Below, piece by piece: positions 21,404 to 31,287 of a stretch of 64,000 nucleotides of DNA. Source of the stretch: Monocercomonoides exilis. Lineage: Eukaryota > Preaxostyla > Oxymonadida > Polymastigidae. Location: positions 558,001-622,000 of the forward strand of contig LSRY02000019.1 in NCBI GenBank assembly GCA_001643675.2, read 5' to 3'. The position numbers and the translations under genes were made by a program. Positions within the stretch are counted from its first letter, which is position 1; each line of letters opens with the position of its first letter. The notes under the pieces were generated by a model. It was given only the letters and a program-made list of their open reading frames with translations, was not told where the DNA came from and ran no database searches.

Positions 21404-24400
21404 CTATTCTAAAAGCGGGGCTGAAAGAGAAGAAGTGGACGAAGTAGAAGAATACGAAGAGACAAAGCAGATATCAGAAGTGTTGCGAGACAGATTATTT
21501 ACTGAAAGATGCGCATCGCTCGAATCATCTGTCACTTTACTTGACTTCTCATCTGTCTCTGAGCTGATCGAGTTGATGCTTTCATCACTAGAATCGTCAG
21601 AAGTGTCATCTGTTGAAGTACTTTCGGACGAATCTACACTTTCTGAGTCAACATCTGATGAAGAATGATCCGAAAGCGCAACTTTCGTGCCCAATTTACT
21701 GCCCTTGTTGTTATTGTTGTTATTGTTATTGCTATTGCTGTCATCCAAGTCAAAGAGAGCATATCCCTTTTCCAGCGAAGACGCCTTTGAATGAAAAGGA
21801 GAGGATGGCACACGTGATCCTCTGGGTGATGATAAAGAGCCTCCAGAAGATGGAGAAACAGTCGACTGAAAAGCAGAGCTCAGTCTGTTAACTTTTGATG
21901 GATTCGCCGGAGTCGGCTGCCCGTGGGGCGAAACAGATGAGCTGCCTGTTGCTGCGACAAACGGAAGCAAAAGCGGAGACAATTTTGAAGCAAAGGGATT
22001 CGAATTGCCTTTTTGAGAGACAAAGTATTCATCTGCTTCTTCAATAAACAGCACAGCTGGAGAAATGATATCATCAGCACGCACATTCTCCAGCCGCTCG
22101 TCGTCAGGGTCCATATATCGAGGATCTTCTGCATGCATAAGCTTTCGCTCTCTGTCCTCATCTGCCAGCTGCTGCAGCTTCCGCCTCTCTTCTTCTTCTT
22201 GCTTCTCTTTCTCCTTCTTCCTCTTGTGGTAATAACAACAGCAGCAGATGATAATCATGATAATCACAAAAATGAGCAGCAGCAGAAGCAGCCAGCACCA
22301 GCAGCAGCACTTCTCCTTCTCTGGCACATACACTGGAACACGCTCAATGGGAAACGAGGCTGTCAGCTGCTTGTTCTTATCATCCATCCAGTACACCACC
22401 ACAACATGCACAATGTCTGTTTCGACTGAATCAAACAGAGATTCACTGAAGACAGCTGTTGCATAAGTTTCATTGGGATTCGAAGTAAATGGAAGTTCAT
22501 CCAGAAAAGAGACAGATTTTGTATTTGGATCAATGTAAATCACTCCAAATGAGGTGTTGCACGGAAGAAGCAGAGTGCCCTGGATAGTCACAGTGATCGA
22601 ATAGTTTGAGTAGTCCTGAACAAACTCAATGTTTGTGACAGTCGGAATGAAAGACTGGGAAGCTCGCTTGGAGAGAAAGCCGATGAGTGTGCATCCTTCG
22701 TTTGCCATCCACATCGACGGGCTATCTGAAGTGCCGTCCCCGCTGCTGATCCGCTCAATCTCCACAGTCGCTGCGTCTTTGCAGATGATGTTGTGCCGCA
22801 CAGATGGGAAATTGGGGCTTTGCGGAGAGTTGTTAATGAATTGTGCTTCGGTCATCGTCAAACTGCCTCCTTTCACAAGTAGTCCTCCGTGTGATGAATT
22901 GGCAAAGGAGACATTAGAGGCAACGGTTGAGGATTGGTCCAGCGTCAGAATAGACCCACTCCAGAAACAGAGTTCATCAGTGATCATTTCACTCATAAAA
23001 GAACTCATGGAAGAATGAGCGGAGGTTGGCAAATATTGGAGATGAGAAGAAAATGACGCAAAACATGAAGAAAGCTCGGAATCTCCAGAAAATACACAAT
23101 CAGACAAAGAAACGTCGCAGTTTGTCAAAGAAATGCCCGTTGTTGTTTGAGCTACAATCTGATTTACAGGTAAAAGAAGAGTAACATTATTCATAGTAAC
23201 ATCACTGTTAGCTATCTCCCCAACAGCAGCTATAGGTGAAGACGAAGTACAACCAAGAAATTGGAGGTCTTTCAATTCCACTTTAAAAGGCTGAGATACA
23301 AGAGAATTTGCATTGCTTATGCTTTTGCCACTCATAAAAGAGGCTTCAGATGAGGCAATTTGAACAGATATAACAGAAGGCTGAGATGAAGTACAGATAA
23401 GCTGAGAGAAAGTTGAGTCCGTAATTTTGACGTGGGCATCTGGTTTTGATTCATCGCTGCTTAAAAGAGAGAAGTTGGATGTTTTTGTATGTGCATGAGA
23501 TGCTTTGTTGGCCTGACTGAAAGCGGAAATAGTCGATTGGTATAAGAAAAGCGGTGCTAATGAAGCTATTTTTTCAGCATTTACGTTGTTTATTTGAAGA
23601 AAGCCATTCTTCATCATTACAAGAGGCGAAGAAAAAGGTTCAGTTGTATCTGTTGTTGAAATGTGATTCTCGTCTGCTTGAATGCGGAGATCAGATAAGG
23701 AGATCATAGCAACGCTCACTGTTGGAGAAGGAGCATCACAGATTATCAAAGACAGACCTCGCGAAAATGGAGTGGCTGATATTCGTGTTACAGCCATCGA
23801 TGAAAGCTTTAGTGTTCCATTGCCTACAAAAAAGAAGGAATCAGTATCTGCCACAGGAGAAGGAGAAGAAGCAGTGTAGAACACATGAAGATTAACCTTT
23901 TCGCGCGTCATTCCAATGATAGACAGGATTTTGTGGTTCACGTTGATTTTGTCTGTTTCAATGTTAAAAACACCATTTTGAAGATAGAGGAAAGCAGGAA
24001 TGATGTCGGATGTAACATCAACACTATACTTGATTGTTCGGCAAGGCACTGAGCCAACTACCCATGAGCCACAAGCAACAGAAGAATCTGACCCAGTGAT
24101 AACATTTATGCGACGCTCAGGCACAGCATACGGCAGCCAGTCATCGCGATTCCTGTTGTATCCATCGTTCGACACAAACCGTTTTTCAAAGCTCGTCGAG
24201 TAGCACTCTGATAGTGGATTGTTTGTCACTTTTTGATCGAGATCTTCCAAGTACATATCGTTTCCATTGTCATCAAGTGCGGTATTGTTGTGGAAGTTAC
24301 ATGAGAAGAAAAGAGGCTTTGACGAGTTTGCTGGGAATGTCTCATGTAACATGAAAAAGCAGCCACCGCCTTTCCCAGAAACTGACACGCAATCTTGTGT

Positions 24401-25729
24401 ATTAAGCTCTTTCACATTGCATTTGGCAGGAGAAAACATCATACATAGCCCTCCTCCGTTCTTGGAGTTAGTAGTGCATTCAATCACAGCACTTTCTCCA
24501 ACAATCGAATCGCTTTGGTTGAGATTGAAGTTGTACAAATACATGCCGCCTCCAGAAACGCCAGAATTACAGTACTTTATTATACATCCGCTAAGCACTA
24601 TGCTCTCTCCAATGTCCCACACTGCACACGCTCCGCCTTTTATCTCTGCTTCACAGCTTGAAAAGATGCAGTCTTTGACAATCAGGATCGTCTGAGCTGA
24701 GCAATATACACCTCCTCCATTTTCATGTGCAGTACAAGAATTAAACTGACATTCTGTAACGTTAAGCACAGCAACTCCCGCATTCCGGCATCCAATACCT
24801 CCTCCATACGAAGACGAAGCGCAGGACGAAAAAGAGTTTTTGAAAAATGATGCAGCTTCAAACATGTGTTGAGAATCTGTGTAGTTCTCGTTTTGATTAT
24901 TGTAGCCCTTTGTAAAGCTGTTGTTCGCAGAAAAGAATTCATTACAATGGTAAAAAGCTGTTGTTATTCCTCCTTTAAGAGCATTGTCAGTGGTTTGAAA
25001 AATATTTGATTCATAAACCAATGTTCTGCTACAACCACTTTGTGTACAATCAAAACAATTATAAAACTTATTTGAGGATATGTTAGAAAAAATGCATTCT
25101 GTAAGAGAAATCAAATTGTAATTTCCTCCTGCTAATAAAGAAGTGCTTTCAGATAGTGTTAACGAATGAAAATTAGAGCTTTGAATTCTTATAACTGCAA
25201 AGCTTAATGAAGATAAAATCATGGATGTTAATATTGGGAATGAGTTTTTCATCAGCAAAGATAAGTTTGATGTCATTAAAGGACAATCAATTAAAAAAAG
25301 GGGTGTTTGCGGAGATGAAACAATAGAAATTCCAATTTCGTTAAAATTTAGGTAGGATGTCTTATCACATGTACATAAGGCTTCTTTTGATAAAAGAAAC
25401 ATTTTTTGTTGATAAAAGCTCAAAGAAGAATTATGAAGATTGAATTTTGCCATAACATTTGTCTCTAATCTTTTATTAATTTGTATGTTATACACGCGCT
25501 TATAAATTCCTTTCAAATCACCGTCTTTCTGTGTTGAGGCTTCAAGTTCTAAAGGTTTAAATAACTTGTCAGAAGGATCTTCACCAAAACAAGCATTATG
25601 CAAAATTGTTTGTTCTTTATCATCGAACCCATTTGAATTTATTGTATAAGATTCATGACTCACTCCGCTCAAAGTGTAAATTCCTATTGTGAGAAAAAAT
25701 AAATGACAAAAACCGATTTTGATAAACAT
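21404..25729 (-). CDS. Type I membrane protein with right-handed beta-helix ectodomain
   Basis: A single open frame of 1441 residues. The N-terminus (MFIKIGFCHLFFLTIGIYTLSGV) is a signal peptide. The ectodomain has short repeats typical of pectin-lyase-like beta helices (GGGIGCRNAG, ENGGGVYCSAQ, IKGGACAVWD, SGGGMYLYN, NGGGLCMM). It carries one Cys module, VACGSWVVGSVPCRTI. A juxtamembrane domain at about residues 920-1058 closely resembles the 2711-residue protein at 36571-44706. The membrane segment lies near 1140-1165 (CWLLLLLLIFVIIMIIICCCC), followed by a charged stretch and a Ser-rich acidic cytoplasmic tail with a short Asn run. There is no kinase-like domain. It is likely a cell-surface glycoprotein or adhesin; the ligand is unknown. 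Confidence 0.88.
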   Translation of the reverse strand: MFIKIGFCHLFFLTIGIYTLSGVSHESYTINSNGFDDKEQTILHNACFGEDPSDKLFKPLELEASTQKDGDLKGIYKRVYNIQINKRLETNVMAKFNLHNSSLSFYQQKMFLLSKEALCTCDKTSYLNFNEIGISIVSSPQTPLFLIDCPLMTSNLSLLMKNSFPILTSMILSSLSFAVIRIQSSNFHSLTLSESTSLLAGGNYNLISLTECIFSNISSNKFYNCFDCTQSGCSRTLVYESNIFQTTDNALKGGITTAFYHCNEFFSANNSFTKGYNNQNENYTDSQHMFEAASFFKNSFSSCASSSYGGGIGCRNAGVAVLNVTECQFNSCTAHENGGGVYCSAQTILIVKDCIFSSCEAEIKGGACAVWDIGESIVLSGCIIKYCNSGVSGGGMYLYNFNLNQSDSIVGESAVIECTTNSKNGGGLCMMFSPAKCNVKELNTQDCVSVSGKGGGCFFMLHETFPANSSKPLFFSCNFHNNTALDDNGNDMYLEDLDQKVTNNPLSECYSTSFEKRFVSNDGYNRNRDDWLPYAVPERRINVITGSDSSVACGSWVVGSVPCRTIKYSVDVTSDIIPAFLYLQNGVFNIETDKINVNHKILSIIGMTREKVNLHVFYTASSPSPVADTDSFFFVGNGTLKLSSMAVTRISATPFSRGLSLIICDAPSPTVSVAMISLSDLRIQADENHISTTDTTEPFSSPLVMMKNGFLQINNVNAEKIASLAPLFLYQSTISAFSQANKASHAHTKTSNFSLLSSDESKPDAHVKITDSTFSQLICTSSQPSVISVQIASSEASFMSGKSISNANSLVSQPFKVELKDLQFLGCTSSSPIAAVGEIANSDVTMNNVTLLLPVNQIVAQTTTGISLTNCDVSLSDCVFSGDSELSSCFASFSSHLQYLPTSAHSSMSSFMSEMITDELCFWSGSILTLDQSSTVASNVSFANSSHGGLLVKGGSLTMTEAQFINNSPQSPNFPSVRHNIICKDAATVEIERISSGDGTSDSPSMWMANEGCTLIGFLSKRASQSFIPTVTNIEFVQDYSNYSITVTIQGTLLLPCNTSFGVIYIDPNTKSVSFLDELPFTSNPNETYATAVFSESLFDSVETDIVHVVVVYWMDDKNKQLTASFPIERVPVYVPEKEKCCCWCWLLLLLLIFVIIMIIICCCCYYHKRKKEKEKQEEEERRKLQQLADEDRERKLMHAEDPRYMDPDDERLENVRADDIISPAVLFIEEADEYFVSQKGNSNPFASKLSPLLLPFVAATGSSSVSPHGQPTPANPSKVNRLSSAFQSTVSPSSGGSLSSPRGSRVPSSPFHSKASSLEKGYALFDLDDSNSNNNNNNNNKGSKLGTKVALSDHSSSDVDSESVDSSESTSTDDTSDDSSDESINSISSETDEKSSKVTDDSSDAHLSVNNLSRNTSDICFVSSYSSTSSTSSLSAPLLE

Positions 25730-25859
25730 TTTATAATGTACAGTGATCGATAAAAAAAGAAACAGAAAAATAAAAAAAATAATTATTGTGAAGAAGTTTG
25801 AAAAATATATGTTGAAATTTTAGTTTCTGGAAACGGAACATTATTGAAAATAATTCAAT
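25730..25859. promoter_or_regulatory. Short divergent promoter region
   Basis: Only 130 bases separate the ATG of the minus-strand beta-helix protein from the ATG of the plus-strand gene at 25860, so both promoters must lie here or overlap the genes. No specific motif is claimed. Confidence 0.4.
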
Positions 25860-27527
25860 ATGGTTGTACTTTTTCGTTTTTTTATGGAGAGATTGGAAGA
25901 ATTGTCTGAATTGAACATTTTATACGAGGAAATCGCCACAATAAAGAAAGAGATAACTGCTAATCGTATTGATTCCGCAATTTCAAAAGTGAAGTCACTT
26001 TCAACATTCATCGAAGATCTTTCAAAAATCAAATTATTGGAGATGGGAGACATATCATTTTTTCGCAAATTGCTCGAATGTTTTAAACATAAATTTGCAA
26101 GAGCGGAAATAAAAGATGAATTGCTTGATTTTCTGATTCAATTTGGACAAAAATTTGGTACAAATTATCCATATATGGAATCTGAAGAACCTTTTCGATC
26201 ATTTCAAAAAAGCGGAATGTTCAGCATGTGTGAAAATATCATAAAGAAAAAGACAGGCGTTTCTGAAGAGCAAAAACAGAAAGCAGCTGTTTGTATTGGA
26301 TTACTTGGAAGAGATTTGTATGATCCAATGACATTTTCATTGGTGATGAAATATATAGTGAACTGTTTACAACAGGAATGGGATACTTTTACTAAGAATA
26401 GAAAATATGAGCTTCACTTGAAATCCCTCGAGATGTATTTATCATGCTTGTGTTCACTTTTATCGTTCAATGCAGTTGAAATTACAACTTATAGTCAACA
26501 ATTAAAATTACTCTTACACGATGTTTTTGATTACTTTGAACCTACTGTATCTGACTCTGCTGAAAGTCGTCTATTTGTCGCGACATCGTTGTATCTCACT
26601 TATTTATCAAGTGGCACAAACCGATCTGAAGCTTTCGTTCCATTTGGAGAGAAAAAATTGAAAAAATTTATCCCAAATCTTCTTTTAAGATTTCATTCTA
26701 ATATATCATCTATTACTGTCGATGCGGAACAGAAGAATCACGATGAGGAGTCGGACGATCTGGTTTGTACAACCGACGATTTGAGAAAATTAACTGATAA
26801 CGAAAAGTGCAAAGATGCTGTAGCTCTATATCGCCTTTTATGTGTAATCTATTATTTGTGTTTAGATTGGTTGGTGGATTTTCCTGTAATTTTGCGCTCA
26901 AAGCATATTTTAAAGGCGGTTGTTCGCATTTCTGGACTTGAGTTTAACCCTTCAAAGGGAATAGTTCCTCTTCAATTATCGTCTTCAAAGAGTTATGCGG
27001 AATTTGAAGAGAATGTTGAGGAATGGCTAGCGCATCCACCATCTCGTAGTAAGTCGTTTTCACCGAAATCAGCAAGTTATTTGTCGCAAAAAATCGTATT
27101 TTCATTAATAAATCCTCGTTGCAAAGACATTATGTGCTATGTGAGTGAATCAGGAGTATCCTGGATTTTTGCGCGCAAACTAGTCGAATTTCTCCTAAAT
27201 TTTAGTTATGAAAAATATTTTAATTCAAAAATTCTTGAAACTGTACTTGCTTTTTTTAAAGAAGCACGTACATGCTTAAGAGAATCAATGGAGCACATTC
27301 GAGATGAAGATGAGCTGAAGAAAGTATTGAAAAAAAGGTTGCAAATGCATCGTATATATGATGCATTTGAAGAAGAAGGAATTGAGGATCTTTTAGATCC
27401 ACATCAAATTAATGGTGATGAACAAGTCAAAACATTCAAGAACATTTGGAATTATTATCCAATTTATATTCATGAGCACCATTTCAGAAATTTTGACTAC
27501 ACTTTTAAGATAACTGTTGCATTTTAG
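25860..27527 (+). CDS. Unrecognised alpha-helical protein
   Basis: A single-exon open frame of 555 residues, or 547 if translation begins at the second ATG (25884, MERLEELSEL). The sequence is almost entirely amphipathic helix with regularly spaced Leu, as in HEAT/ARM-type solenoids. Examples are LLGRDLYDPMTFSLVMKYI and LEMYLSCLCSLLSF. There is no signal peptide, membrane segment or catalytic motif that I recognise. Near the C-terminus comes a charged helix (RDEDELKKVLKKRLQMHR). The intact length and normal amino-acid composition argue for a real gene. I cannot assign a function; a scaffold-like role is only a guess from the fold impression. Confidence 0.8.
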   Translation: MVVLFRFFMERLEELSELNILYEEIATIKKEITANRIDSAISKVKSLSTFIEDLSKIKLLEMGDISFFRKLLECFKHKFARAEIKDELLDFLIQFGQKFGTNYPYMESEEPFRSFQKSGMFSMCENIIKKKTGVSEEQKQKAAVCIGLLGRDLYDPMTFSLVMKYIVNCLQQEWDTFTKNRKYELHLKSLEMYLSCLCSLLSFNAVEITTYSQQLKLLLHDVFDYFEPTVSDSAESRLFVATSLYLTYLSSGTNRSEAFVPFGEKKLKKFIPNLLLRFHSNISSITVDAEQKNHDEESDDLVCTTDDLRKLTDNEKCKDAVALYRLLCVIYYLCLDWLVDFPVILRSKHILKAVVRISGLEFNPSKGIVPLQLSSSKSYAEFEENVEEWLAHPPSRSKSFSPKSASYLSQKIVFSLINPRCKDIMCYVSESGVSWIFARKLVEFLLNFSYEKYFNSKILETVLAFFKEARTCLRESMEHIRDEDELKKVLKKRLQMHRIYDAFEEEGIEDLLDPHQINGDEQVKTFKNIWNYYPIYIHEHHFRNFDYTFKITVAF

Positions 27528-27986
27528 ATCTGAAATTTGAGTAGTTTTTATTTTTTTGAAAGCATTCATGTGTTATAACTTATTTGATTTCTTTGTTTGA
27601 TTTTATTTTTGCTTTGCTTTGCTTTCTTTTTTTTCAAATCACATTAAAGTATCTGAAAATCTATGGAATTCAAAAGAAAGAATTAATAAGCAATTGATAT
27701 TTTGACAAGAATGTAAAATTTCAAAAAACATAAAATATATTTATTCCACAATTGAATATTTTCCATTTTGTGAAAAATCTTTCATCTCTGAATGTGAAAA
27801 ACTGTTTCTGATCTTCGTTTGACATCTTAATTCTTTTACGCTTCTATTTTAATTTTCTTTAATGACTAAATCTTTTCGATAAAAATGAAATTTCGTATAT
27901 GTATACCATAAAATAAAAACTTCAAAATCTGAATCTTTTATTTTGTATTATGTCGCAAAAGTCATGATTTCTTGGCATATGAGTTC
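27528..27986. other. Intergenic region upstream of the DYRK gene
   Basis: AT-rich spacer between two plus-strand genes. I see no gene in it. Confidence 0.6.
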
Positions 27987-29678
27987 ATGAAAAATACTTC
28001 TTTTAAATTAGATACAATTGGATATTTTTTATCTGATTATGAAAAAATCGAGATTATTGATTATCCAATAATATATTATTACGGCCAAAATGCACGTAAA
28101 AAAATACAAGGAAATATTAATCCCGCAATGAATCATGGATACGATGATGAATCTGGTGATTTGATGATGTATTTGAACGATCATATTGCATATCGATTTG
28201 AAGTCATTGATGTGCTTGGGAAGGGTTCATTTGGGCAATGCGTAAAAGTATTTGACCATAAAATGCATGAAATATTCGCCCTTAAGATATTGAGAAATAA
28301 AGAACGCTTTAGGAAACAAGGACTTATTGAGACAAAAGTGCTTGAAATAATGCGTGACGATGATCCAAATGACTCAACACACACCGTTAAATTGAAGGAG
28401 TTTTTTAATTTCAGGAATCATTTATGTTTGGTGTTTGAATTGTTGTCGGTCAATCTTCGGCAGCTTTTTAATTATATGCGTCCTTTAACTCTTTCATTAC
28501 CATCAATTCATTCAGTTGCTTTGCAGATTCTTGTTTCTTTAAGATATATACATCGACACAATATTATACATTGTGACATAAAGCCAGAAAATTTGCTTTT
28601 GTGTTCTTTTAAATTACCTTTTTCTTCAAATAAGAGGCTCGCAACCTATCTGAAAAATAAAGTAATAGAAATAAAAACCATAGACTTTGGATCTGCTTGC
28701 TTTGTCTCGGAGAAATTCTACAGTTACATTCAGTCCAGATTCTACCGTGCGCCAGAAGTAATCTTAGGTCTTGGGTATGGGATTGAAATCGACATGTGGT
28801 CGCTGGGATGCGTCGTCGCAGAGTGTGTGCAAGGGAAGCCGCTGTTTGCGAGTGTGAACGAGAAGGACCTGCTGCGAAAGCAGATGCAGCTGCTCGGCCT
28901 TCCACCCGGTGAGATGGTCGCAAAGAGCAAGAAGAGGCGGCAGTTCTTCAACGAAGACGGGACGCCGCGCGGGATGGTGCTTGAGGGGAGCAGAGAGGCA
29001 GAGCAGAGTGGCTGTTGTGAAGAAAGCAGTGGTGTTCAAGAGGATGTGTTAGCACAAGAACAGCAATCTCTTTTCTCGCCAACACCTGCAAGCGCACGTA
29101 TTGCTGGTCACTCTTCTTCTTCTTCTTCTTCTTCTTCTTCTTCTTCTTCTTCTTCTTCTTCTTCTTCTTCTTCTTCTTCTTCTTCTTCTTCTTCTTCTTC
29201 TTCTTCTTCTTCTTCTTCTTCTTCTTCTTCTTCTTCTTCTTCTTCTTCTTCTTCTTCTTCTTCTTCGTTTGTTCCTGTTTCACACTTCAACTCATCTTCA
29301 TCACCATCATCTGCATATGAACCAAGTGCAGATGTCACAAGAACAGAAAAAACAGATAAAGATTCTTCTTCTCTTGCGCCTTCTCTGTCTCCTGGAATAT
29401 TAAACAGCAATCTTAGCACTCAGTCTGCTCTTCCAGTTGTTGGCAGCCTCAGCCTTGCTGATGAAATTGGTTGTAGTGACCCGCTTTTGCTGTCGTTTGT
29501 GTCGTCTTGTTTGAAGTGGGATCCTCGTGAAAGACTCACTGCGGAAGAGGCGCTGCAACATCCTTGGATTCTGAATGTGTGGGATTGTTAATTGTTGTTA
29601 GTGAAGTATAAATTCTCTCTCTTTCTCTCTTTCTCTCTTTCTCTCTTTCTCTCTTTCTCTCTTTCTCTCTTTCTCTCT

Positions 29679-29718
<40 letters not shown>

Positions 29719-29747
29719 TTCACTCTCTCTCTTTCTCTCTCTCTCTC

Positions 29748-29800
<53 letters not shown>

Positions 29801-30728
29801 TTTTCATATGTTTATTTTTGCTTCTTGATGAAATAATCTTCCACAGAGCGAATATCAGCCTGCCATTGACAAATACCTGCCACCTTCTTCAGAGTCGCTA
29901 CCAGCATTCACTTCTCAATTTGCACGTCCTTCTTCAACTAAGTTTTTGATAGCACGTTCTGATTCGTCTGCTTGTACTGCAAAAGCAAGTACAACTTCAA
30001 TGTCTTTTCGCAGGGAAAATGTTGATTCATCACCAAATGTTGCACGTAATTCTGTTTATTCATCTTCTTTCTCCAAAGAATCACCATCGTCGTTATCTTC
30101 TTCTTCTTCTTCGGTATCTTCTTCCACTTTATTTTCTTCCTCCCATTCATATTCCCATTTTCCTCCTCTTCCTCGTTCTGAATCTATTCCACAACAATTG
30201 CATTCCAAGCATTCCACTTCACAAACACGCAAACTCCACAATTTGTATGCTAATTTGGAAAGTTCATCTCCCAATCATCAAATAAACACAACAAGAATTG
30301 CTGAACCTTCCTCTTCCTCTTCTTCCTCTTCTTCTTCCTCCTCCTCCTCCTCCTCAATTCTATCTTTTCTGTCATCCACTCCCAGAACTGATTCCACTCC
30401 AAATCCAGCTCAGTCAAAGCCACCTCGCCACCGCAAAAGTTCAGAACCAATTCGCTCTCGTTTCTCTTCTTTGTTTTCAGCATCTGAATCTGCTTATACT
30501 TCTTCTTTTTCTTCATCATCATCATCATCATCTTTTTCTTCTTTTTCTGCTGCTTCAGCGTCATCTTCTGCTTCTTCCCTCAAACGGCATTTTCCAAAGA
30601 CCCAAGTGGCAGATGTGGCTGATCTCTTTCCTGAACACCCTGTTCGCTCTCGCCCAACCCCGCAGCACAGGCGGGTGAAGCAGAGCGTCGTCAGAACGAT
30701 GGCAAATATGGAGCGATTGCAGTTCTAA
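27987..30728 (+). CDS. DYRK-family protein kinase (DYRK2/Pom1 type)
   Basis: Exon 1 is 27987-29576 and exon 2 is 29847-30728. The intron 29577-29846 (GTGTG...CACAG) keeps frame and extends the protein by about 290 Ser-rich residues. The unspliced frame would end after HPWILNVWDC. The start is the ATG at 27987; an upstream in-frame TTG is unlikely. The NAPA/DH-box segment YDDESGD to NDHIAYRFEV precedes the kinase. Motifs are GKGSFG, FALKIL (Lys), HCDIKPEN (catalytic Asp), DFGSACF, the activation loop YSYIQSRFYRAPE (the second Tyr of YxY is autophosphorylated in DYRKs) and WDPRERLTAEEALQHPW. The CMGC insert holds a run of about 50 Ser. It is an active-looking dual-specificity kinase, probably in growth or cell-polarity control by analogy. 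Confidence 0.93.
29113..29266 (+). repeat. Pure (TCT)n tract encoding poly-Ser
   Basis: About 50 uninterrupted TCT codons lie inside the CMGC insert of the DYRK kinase. The absence of synonymous TCA/TCC/AGC codons points to recent microsatellite expansion. The antisense strand gives poly-Glu and poly-Lys frames, which are shadows. Confidence 0.95.
29614..29802 (+). repeat. CT-rich microsatellite inside the DYRK intron
   Basis: CTCTCTTT and CT units run almost the whole length of the intron, ending in a T run before the CCACAG acceptor at 29841-29846. On the coding strand this is pure pyrimidine. Confidence 0.9.
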
Positions 30729-31287
30729 TGTGAAAAGTATTTTTTTCAAAATTATTTTGATTTATTTTATTTTTTCGCAAAAAAAGTATTTATTTGCAAT
30801 ATATTTAATTCAGTTTTGTTTAGTTTGATTTCTTTTTTTTTTTTTAAGAGTTATCAAAGTGGTTTGTTGAAGGAACTGCTGATGAGTGTGTCAAACCTAA
30901 AAAATCTTTAGGGCTCATTCACATGTTTTGTTTATTGGTATTTTCCTTGTCAAATTTTTTGCTTTTTATTTATTTTAGTTGTTGTTAGTTGAATAACTTT
31001 GGTTTTTGTAATAAGCATTCATGTTGAAACTCTTCGATTTATTCTTAAAAAAAAATCCAAATGAAAATATGTGTACGGAAAATAGATTGAAAGCTGTGAG
31101 AATAATCTCAAAAAAGGAAAAAGGGAAAAAGAAAAAAGAAAAAAGAAACTGAATTTTACATATTATTATTCTAAACGCAAAAGACAAAACGAAAGCAGAA
31201 GCATAGCGCGCACAATTATAAATACACAACAATTTGCATGTTATTCTGTTTCCTCAGTCATTCTAATTGATATCAAAAGAATTGTTT
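30729..31287. other. Convergent intergenic spacer
   Basis: AT-rich DNA between the DYRK stop and the 3' end of the phosphoesterase-like gene. No gene is seen; a minus-strand frame at 30975-31232 is Phe-rich by composition only. Confidence 0.6.

Noticed and set aside
21435-25729. A kinase domain in the 1441-residue surface protein
   Set aside because: The cytoplasmic tail is a charged, Ser/Asn-rich segment with no APE, WxxG or RPS motif.
28948-29419. Long minus-strand and shifted-frame ORFs rich in Glu, Lys or Leu
   Set aside because: They are other-frame readings of the (TCT)n tract of the DYRK gene and have no content outside the repeat.
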